A DNA stretch of 64,000 nt from Vitrella brassicaformis. Taxonomy: Eukaryota > Sar > Vitrellaceae. Positions 56,078 to 64,000 of the stretch are shown piece after piece (position 1 is the stretch's first letter; each line of letters starts with the position of its first letter). A model generated the notes under the pieces. The model was not told the origin of the DNA and made no database searches. It saw nothing but the letters and a program-made list of their open reading frames with translations. Made by a program: the position numbers and the translations under genes. The DNA is taken from the NCBI GenBank assembly GCA_001179505.1, contig CDMY01000781.1, positions 71,293 through 135,292 of the forward strand. Reading direction: 5' to 3'.

Positions 56078-59000
56078 ATGGACGACTGTTTTAGCTTTCT
56101 GCCCGACCACGAGTGGGTGGAAATCCGCAGCGACCCCGAGAAGGTCCGCCAGCGCTTCGAGGAGGAGTACCGCAAAGTCAGGGCCGACAACAGAGCTCTC
56201 AAGGAGCAGATCAAGACACTGCAGCAACAGTCACGCGCACCAGGACCACTGGCACCGGCAGCAGCAGCAGGGGCAGCGGCGGCCGCCTCTCGTGCACGCG
56301 ATGAGTCTGTCGACCCCGACCGCATGGCTGTGGAGAGCGACAGCCGGTGCGCGCAGCTCGAGAAGGAGAAAGCCGAGCTGCATGCCCGCCTGGCGCAGCT
56401 GGAAAGCGACACCAACAGCAAGGTCGAGGCCCTGCAGTCCGACAACGAGCGGCTCCAGCAGGAGTGCGTCGCCGCCAAGGAGCAGGCTGACAGCCGTGCT
56501 CTAGACGTGATCCGCCGTGAGAAGGACATCGTTGAGCTCAAGGCCATCGTCCACTTGCAGGAGAAGCAGCACGCCGTCACCAAGAAGTCCAACAAGGCCG
56601 TCACCAAGGAGCGCGACAGCTTCCTCACCGAGCTGCACAACGAGAAGCAGGCGAGACGGGACGCCGAGAACAGCCTCGCCGAGCTGCAGCAGCGCATGAC
56701 GCGCGACGACCGCACACACGCCGACAAGACCAAGGAGCTCTCCGAGAAGCTTGAGCAGGTCAGCAAGGAGCGTGACGGCATCCGAGAGGAGCGCGACAAG
56801 GCTTTGGAGCAGTGTGCGACATGCGAGGAGCAGTATGCCGAGGCGAAGCGCGTCCACGAGGGGTGGAAGGAGAGCCACGAGAAGGTCAAGGGCCTGATCC
56901 AGCAGCGGGTGGCCATCTATCAGGCCGACCGCGAGAAGGCAGTCAAGGAGCTCTCCGACGTGAGTGCACAGCTCGACGCGCGCAAGGCCGAGACGGCACA
57001 GCAGGCCCTCGAGCTCAACAAAATGAAGGAAAAGGTCAGTCAGGAGGAATGCAATGCACCCCATCCACATACGTTTCTCCCATCGTGTGTGTGTGTGCAG
57101 TTCACCGAGCTGGAGTGTCGCAACAGGCGTCTGGAGGAGGCTTTGGACGGCAAGACCAAGGAGGCCGCGCAGAACGCCCGCGACGCCGCCCGTGTGCGGC
57201 GGATGGACGCCGGCTTCCGCGGCCACATCCAGGAGCTGGCCGAGGAGAAGTCCTGGGGCTACGACGCACTCGAAGACCAGGCGAGATGTGAGGCCCTGCA
57301 GACGGCCGTGGCGTACCACAGGGACCGGCTGATGGAGCTGCTGGGGGGCCAGATGAGCGGCATGGGCAGTGGCATGACACTCAACACCGTGGTGGAAGGC
57401 GCCCAGTACTGGGCTGATCGGGTGGGTGAGGAAAACAACAATGGGGGACCTCGTTGAATGATTGTGTGGCGGGGCTGGGTGATATGTGTGTTGTGTGTTG
57501 TGTTGTGTGCTTGTACGTACTATGTGTGTGCAGAATTTGCTGCGGACGCTGGTCGTTGTGCAGCAGGCCATCGCCGTCGCGCACGCCCGGGTCAGTGGGG
57601 AGGGAGGCGGGGTGGCCTGGGGGGACAGGACAGCACTGACGAAGGGTGGGTGCATGGTCTCTCTGTGTGTGCGTTGGTGTGTGTGCAGGAGGCCTACCTG
57701 ATGAACCTGCTGGCTGAGGCCCAGAAGAACCAAAACCAAGGCCAAAACACGACAGCCGACCTGGTGAGAAGCTTAGCAGACACACAAACACAATTGTCAG
57801 CTGCGTTGCATGAGTTGTTGGCTCTTCTGCAGAAGGCGCTCGAGGAGTCTCGTCGCAAGGATGCCTTCCACCTCAGCAGCAAGGTCGGTCGGTCGGTCGG
57901 TCGGCAGGAACACTCAGGAACACTCTCAACACACACCACACACCACATGCTGCTCTCCTGGTCTGATTTCACACAGGTGCGGCTGCTGGAGGCGAGCGAG
58001 TCGTCGCTGAAGCAGCAGCTGCGGCACAAGGACCTCGAGCTTGAGAGGAAGGACGTCTGCCTCGCCACATACGTCGACCGCTGCAGACGCGTCGAGGCCA
58101 AACTCAACAGATTCGACCCATCCCTAGCCTCGGGTAAGTCAGCCACACACGCGCCCATCAGACACACACACACACACGCACAGACACAGGGAAGAACTCT
58201 CTCTCTCTCTCTCTCTCTCTGCCCTGTGTTCTCTGCCCTGTGTGTCTGTCTGTCTGTCCGTCTGTCTGTGTCTGTGTCAGCCAATCTGCAGGGCACTATG
58301 GGCTTCTTCACCGAGCCACGGAGGCCGCCCATGCTTATGGGCGTCGGAGTTGGCGGCGAGACCACCCCCAACGTGCTCTCATTCGACCACCCATCCCCAC
58401 CTGCCGCTGCTGCGGCTGCAGCGGCCGCCGCTGCATCCCATTCCTCCGAGGGGCCATTGCCGCCCCGCCCCCGGGCCAACACCGACAGCGACCTGGACCT
58501 CGGCCTCAACCCCATCGCCTTCATCAAAGACCTCCTCACTCACAACGAGTAAACGGCGCACACAGAGGGAGGGAGGGAGAGGACCTGTGTGTGTGGTGTG
58601 GTGTGGTGTTTTGTATTGTGGGGTGGGTGCATTGCATCAGGCGGTTGAGGAGTGAGGGCTCTGCGAAGGACGCGAGGATAGCGGGGCTGGAGAAGTCGCT
58701 AGAGGAGAAGGCCGGGTATGTCCACCCCGCACAGCATGACACGCTGCAGAAGGAGCTCAACGCATACAAGTGGGTGGACGGCGAGCAGAGGGGAGGGAGG
58801 CAACAAACAGGACACCACACCGGCATTCATTCACTCTGTACCTACCTGTGGTATGTGTGTCAGGGAGTACGCGAGGGAGCCTGCGGATGTGCAGCGTCTG
58901 CAAGAGGAGCTCACCAAGGCGCAGCAGAAGCTGTATGTGTGTGGGCGACACGCACTATCTAGTCAGTGTTGGTCTCTCTCTTTGTTCATCAAGAGTGAGG

Positions 59001-62000
59001 GATGGGTGGGTGAATGGATGGCTGCAGGGATGAGGTGCGTCGGGATTGGCAGCGGGATGTGGACACCTGGAGAGAGCGGCACGAGGCCGCACAGCGACTC
59101 GCGAAAGAATGGGTCAGTGAGTGAGGGGGGTCACACAGACACAGACACACACACAGACACACACACAGACACATACCACCAACACAACACACAAACACAT
59201 GTGCGGCGTGTTCCGTTCCGTCCGTCCACCCACCCGTCATCAATGCCGTCCGCTGTGTGTGTGTGGTTGTGTTGTGTTGTGTGTGCAGGAGGGTCGCTGC
59301 GACAAGGAGAGGCTGGAGAAGGAGAAGTGGATGGGCGACTACTTCAGAGAAGAGAGCAAGCTCACCGGACACATCGACCAACTCCCCCCTCTCGTAAGCC
59401 ATCCCTCCCCCCCTCCCACACACCCCTTCACACACGTGTGTGTGCAGGAGATGGAGCGAGACCGTTTCAAGCAGCAGTGCCAAGAGAAGGCGGACAAGAT
59501 CGACGCGCTGCGGGCCGAGATGGAGGCGCTCAAGGACACCATCCGGCAGCTGACGTTGGACAAGGAGGCCACCGAGGCGCAGCGGCGTGTGGAGCAGTCG
59601 AGGTATGCTGAGATAGAGCGGCAGCTTCAGGCCACTAACAGGGGCAAGGAGGCCCTCGAGAGCCAGCACAGGAACCAGCTCAACGAGAAAGAACTCGAAA
59701 AGGTCAAGCCCCCCTTCCCCTTTCCTCCCACACACACACACACAAAGCGATAAACTCTCTCTGTCCATCTCATGTGTCCATCTATCAGTCGCGTAGCTAC
59801 CAGCAGTTGGTTGAGGAGTATGAGGAGAAGCTCGACAAGCTCGAGATACGCACCGCTCAGAACGACCAGAAGCACGCTCGAGAGACAGCCGAGCTCGAGG
59901 AGCGAGTCAAGATCGCCAAACTGGAGCTCCAAAAGACGCAGGACAAGGCCAACCAACTCGACGCGTAAGCGACCAGCAGCCACCCATGCCATGAGGTCTA
60001 TGTGTGTGATGGTGTGCAGGGTGAGGCGTGAGCGTGACGACCTGCAGAAGCTGCTAGCCGAGTCGCGGGAGAAGTGGGACACCGACAACAGACGACACAT
60101 CGCAGAGATGCAGAAGGCCGCCGACGAGATCGGGTAACACCTCTCTCTCGGCGGCCACCACACCAGACAGACCACACACACTCCTGAGTGTATGTGTGTG
60201 TGTGTGTGTGTGAGCAGGGGTCTGCGCAAGTCTAACGAGGAGCTGCGCAGCCGCCTGACCATCACGCTCGACACGGAACGCGCCGCAGCTGCTGCTGGTG
60301 GGCGACCACCCCCCACACACCACACACCAACGCCCAAATAGACACCCACTCATTATCATTCTCCCTTGCGGGCGCTCGTATGTGTGTGTGTATCAGCTGC
60401 ATCTAGTGGTGTGGACGTGTCTGCGTCAGGGGGCGATGGTGACCGTGACGCGTTGGTCAAGGCCCTGCGCGAGCAGCTCGCCCAGGCCAAACACCAGCTG
60501 CAGCAGCAGGAGTAGGACAGACAAACAGACAGGGAGCGGGGGAGGGAGGCCGGCATCTGTCTGTCTGTGTGTCGATCAGGAGTCAGCTGCAGCTGCGCCA
60601 GTCGGTCTCCGGCACCTTCGACTCACTCATGGACAAGAAGCAAAAGGTCAGGAAAGAGCCTCCACCACCCCCAACCCCACCCACAGAGAGAGAGAGGAAT
60701 ATAGCCACTTGTAGGACGTCTTCTCTCTGTCTGTGGGTATGTCTGTGTGTGTGTGTGTTCCACCAGGCGTTGGATGATGCGGAGAGGGGCCTGGCGGAGC
60801 AGAAGGCCCGCGCACAGTCGCTTGAGGCGCAGCTGCTGGCACTGAAGGAGGAGGCCGACAGATTCGGAGAAAAGGAGAACGCACTGGTCAGCCAGCCACC
60901 CACTCACTCACCTTCTATGTGTGTGTGAGAGTTGGTGTGCACCGTGGCTCCCCGCCCCCCCTCTGTCCGTGGTGCAGCGTCAGGATGTGTCCACGTGGCA
61001 GGAGCGCACCCGTCAGGCCTCCGCAGCACACGAGGTCGACCGACAGAAACTGCAGATCACCACGCAGAAACTACAAGTAACCCTCGCCCCATAACCGCCC
61101 AACAACAACCCCCCCCNNNNNNNNNNNNNNNNNNNNNNNNNNNNNNNNNNNNNNNNNNNNNNNNNNNNNNNNNNNNNNNNNNNNNNNNNNNNNNNNNNNN
61201 NNNNNNNNNNNNNNNNNNNNNNNNNNNNNNNNNNNNNNNNNNNNNNNNNNNNNNNNNNNNNNNNNNNNNNNNNNNNNNNNNNNNNNNNNNNNNNNNNNNN
61301 NNNNNNNNNNNNNNNNNNNNNNNNNNNNNNNNNNNNNNNNNNNNNNNNNNNNNNNNNNNNNNNNNNNNNNNNNNNNNNNNNNNNNNNNNNNNNNNNNNNN
61401 NNNNNNNNNNNNNNNNCCCCCCCCCCCCCCCCCCCCCTGCACACACATGTCTCTTGTCTCCCTTTCTTCCCATTCTTTGCAGGAGTCCGAGAAAGCCACA
61501 CGCGCAGAGGTGGAGATGCTCAAGGCCAACCACAGCAAAGAGCTAGACATCAAAGAGAGCGAGGTGCGGGCGGCCGAGCGCGCCAGGGGCGACGCCGTGG
61601 CCGAGTGCGACAAGCTGCGCCGCGCCGAGCAGCAGCTCACGCAGGAGCTGCAGCGACTCAACAGGCAGCAGCAGGACACAGAGAACCGCCTCGTCACGAC
61701 GCGAGAGGAGGCCACGGCGCTGAGGGGCGAGAAGGAGGGGCTGGAAAGGCGTGTGGCTGAGCTGGTGGAGCAGCACGACCGCGCCTGTGGCCGTCTGCGG
61801 ACCTTTGAGGGCATCTTCAACAACGATGTGAGCCGCTTCGAGAACATTGAGATGCAGACGGTGCGGGAGCAGCTCGAGGCCGTTATCAAGGAGCGAGACG
61901 AGCTGCAGGTGCTTCCCTCACCACCCACCCACGCACCCACCCACACACACACACACACGCACACAGAGAGCGCGAGAGAGAGGGAGGGGGGTCATTTAAT

Positions 62001-64000
62001 GCCTGCATTATTGGTGTGTGTGGTGTTGGTGTGACAGGCGAGCTACACGGCCGCCGAGAGTGCCCGCCGCGAGCTGGCAGACAAGCGCCAGCACCTGGAG
62101 CAGCAGTACGCCGACGCCTCGGAGCAGCTCAAGGACGCTATCGCAAGAATCAACAAGGTCGGTCAGCATGCGAGCCACGTGAAAACGCGCACACCGCACC
62201 CCCTCTCTCTCTGTGTGTGTGTGTGTGTGTCTGTCTCTGTGTGGATACGTGTGTGTGTGTGTGCAGTTGCAGAGCGAGATAGAGGGTCAGCTGCCGCCCG
62301 AACACGCCATGCTGGAGAGCAGGAACGTCATTGTGGTCAGCTGAAGTGGAGCTGGGATGGGCTGAGGATGCACTACCAGCGCACCCACGCACACACCTAT
62401 TACATAGACATTCGCCTCTATCTGTCTCTGTCTGTGTGTGTTGTGCATCTCAGCGTTTGGAGCAGGAGGTGTCTGATCTGAAGGCGACGATCTCTGCCAA
62501 GTGAGTGAGCCACACGAAATGCCACTGCCATCCCTGACATGACAATGGATGGGAGTGGGGAAGGAGAGATGCACGTGTGTGTGGGTGTGTGTAGGGAGGG
62601 TGAGGTGGCCAAGGAGAAGAAGGTGGTGGCCACCCTCCGCAGCACCATCACGCAGCTCGAGAAACAGCAGGAGGAGGGCAAGAAACTCGCACGGGAGGTA
62701 GGTACTCCCTCCCACACACACACACACACACACAACTGTCTCCATGCCATGTCCGTGTGTCGTGCCGTCGTGTGTTGCTTATGTTGTTTGTTCAGAACGA
62801 GTCGGTGGAGATGCAGCGGCTCCGCGCCGAGGTCGAGCAGGCCAAGGTTAAGGTGCAGTCGGCCCTCGAGGAGAAGAGCAAAAGCGAAGACCACCAGCGG
62901 AACCTCAACGCCTCTCATCTCAGCAAAATGGTCAGCCACCCCTTGTGAAAACACCTGCATCCCCACCCACACACCACTTTGCGCGTGTGTGTGTGTGGTG
63001 TGTGCAGAAGGAGGCCACTCAAGCGAAGGACAAGGCCGAGAAGGACAAGGAGAAGGCCGAGAAGGACAACGCCGAGCTGCGGAAAGAGATCGACTCGCTC
63101 AAGGAGAAGCATGCCGCCGCCGAGACCGCCACGCAGGCCAAGGACAGAGAGCTCAAGGGCCTCAGAGAGCAGCTCATCAAGCAGCAGTCCGACAGCAAGG
63201 CCGTGCAGAAGCAGATGAGCGACATGCAAACCATCGACGCGCAGAAGGGGCAGAAGGTGCAGAAGCGGATCAGCGAAATGCTACAGACCATCGAAGCGCA
63301 GAAGGCCGTCAACGCGCGGCTGGAGCTCATCAGCCCTCTGCTGCAGAATATCCTCAACCACTGCAACAACGGCACCGGCCACCTCCCCGACCCCATCCCC
63401 AAGATGATCCAAACCGCGCTGACCAAGCCATTGCCCACGCCCGCCCAGCCACCCGTTCCACCACCAGCAGCGGCGGCGGCTGCGGCTGCAGCTGCAGCAA
63501 CAAGCCCCACCAGCGCCCGGCCGCCCCGGATGTCGATGGCAAGCACACGGCCCCCTGCACAGCCGAAGGCGGCCGGCGCTGCTGCTGCTGCAGCAGGTGG
63601 TGGTGGTGGTGGCGGAGGCGAGAGGAAGCGCAAGGGCGAGGTGGCTGCAGCTGCTGCCGCCGGCGGTGCTCCTCCCAAAAAGCAGAAGGCCGACAGCCAG
63701 GCACTGGCTGATGACATCACGATGGCCATCACGATCGCCACTGGGGAGGCGGCCTCTGTTTTTGGGGGCGATGCCGCGCAGCCCGCAGCTGCAGCAGCAG
63801 CACCTGCAGCAGCAGCAGCACCTGCAGCTGCCGCCTCTGTGATAACGCCCAAATCAGCCACACGCTCGGGCCGCGGCAAGGCCAAATCGAAGGGGCGTGG
63901 AGGGGCTGCTGCTGCCGGTGGTGCAGGTGCGAGCGGGTCGCCATCGTCACAAGGTGGGAGTGGGAGTGGGAATGGCAGTGGGCCCGCGGGAGGAGGTGGT
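56078..64000 (+). CDS. Large coiled-coil protein, possibly TPR/MLP nuclear-basket type (partial)
   Basis: More than 25 exons; continues past the window edge. The first exon (56078-57034) begins MDDCFSFLPDHEWVEIRSDP and quickly enters long coiled coil (LEKEKAELHARLAQLESDTN; ERDSFLTELHNEKQARRDAE). Coil continues with breaks at a Pro/Ala-rich exon (58281-58552) and others. Typical later blocks are YQQLVEEYEEKLDKLEIRT, VREQLEAVIKERDELQ and TLRSTITQLEKQQEEGKKLA. The final visible exon (63008-64000) changes to Pro/Ala/Gly-rich disordered sequence with basic nuclear-signal-like patches (ERKRKGE, PPKKQKA) and TRSGRGKAKSKGRGG. Very long parallel coil followed by a disordered basic tail suits TPR/MLP/NUA nuclear-basket proteins, but other giant coiled-coil proteins fit as well. 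A 300-N gap interrupts it. Confidence 0.6.
61117..61416. other. Assembly gap flanked by poly-C
   Basis: Exactly 300 undetermined bases. The left flank ends in 8 C and the right flank begins with 21 C, followed by TGCACACACATG and a pyrimidine-rich acceptor. It probably lies inside an intron of the coiled-coil gene. The round number suggests an estimated gap size. Confidence 0.95.

Noticed and set aside
56501-57745. 414-codon minus-strand frame
   Set aside because: Antisense shadow of the GC-rich coiled-coil exons; Leu-rich by complement of CTC/GAG codons.

Overview
This is a eukaryotic nuclear window: intron-rich, GC-rich and gene-dense. Introns are short, commonly 50-130 bp, and many end in (TG)n-CAG. 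Microsatellites are plentiful, mainly TG/CA, GGAT/ATCC, GACA and GGCA. There are no bacterial operons, CRISPR arrays or recognisable transposons. AK7 with a Dpy-30 motif implies a flagellated cell, and the mix of PKA-like kinase, SPRY, IQ and coiled-coil proteins suits a protist. An alveolate of the chromerid type (for example Vitrella) fits the architecture, but that is inference; no marker gene is present. Gene models below were joined by hand from reading frames, splice signals and intron phases.

Layout, left to right: HAT1 fragment (-, cut by the window edge); UAA/SLC35B-type transporter with a long His-rich tail (+); unknown 309-aa protein (-); small secreted Cys-rich protein (+); large unknown multi-exon protein (-); single-pass membrane protein (+); truncated muconate-lactonising-enzyme-like gene (-); four-TM protein (+); protein with eight LGxxLLxRK motifs (+); IQ-motif protein (-); about 7-kb multi-SPRY gene (+); PKA-like kinase with NFG instead of DFG (-); adenylate kinase 7 (+); MTAP/PNP-family phosphorylase (-); RAB3GAP2 N-terminal-domain protein (+); intronless PHD protein (-); unknown protein (+); small TM protein (-); coiled-coil protein (+); full-length enolase-superfamily enzyme (+); class II-like eIF4E (+); TM coiled-coil protein (-); large TPR/MLP-like coiled-coil gene running off the right edge (+), interrupted by a 300-N gap.

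The strands alternate almost perfectly, giving ten divergent pairs. Most share a 110-340 bp upstream region, and most of these regions carry a TGCGAGCTT / AAGCTCGCA-like element, a candidate bidirectional promoter motif. Convergent 3' flanks hold the microsatellites. At least six introns appear to be GC-AG, three of them with strong frame evidence.

The most interesting items are the LGxxLLxRK repeat protein, the promoter motif with strand alternation, the inverted partial duplication of the enolase-superfamily gene about 35 kb from its parent, and the predicted loss of the DFG aspartate in the kinase. I found no obvious gene cluster acting as one pathway; these look like independent housekeeping, signalling and cytoskeletal or flagellar genes.
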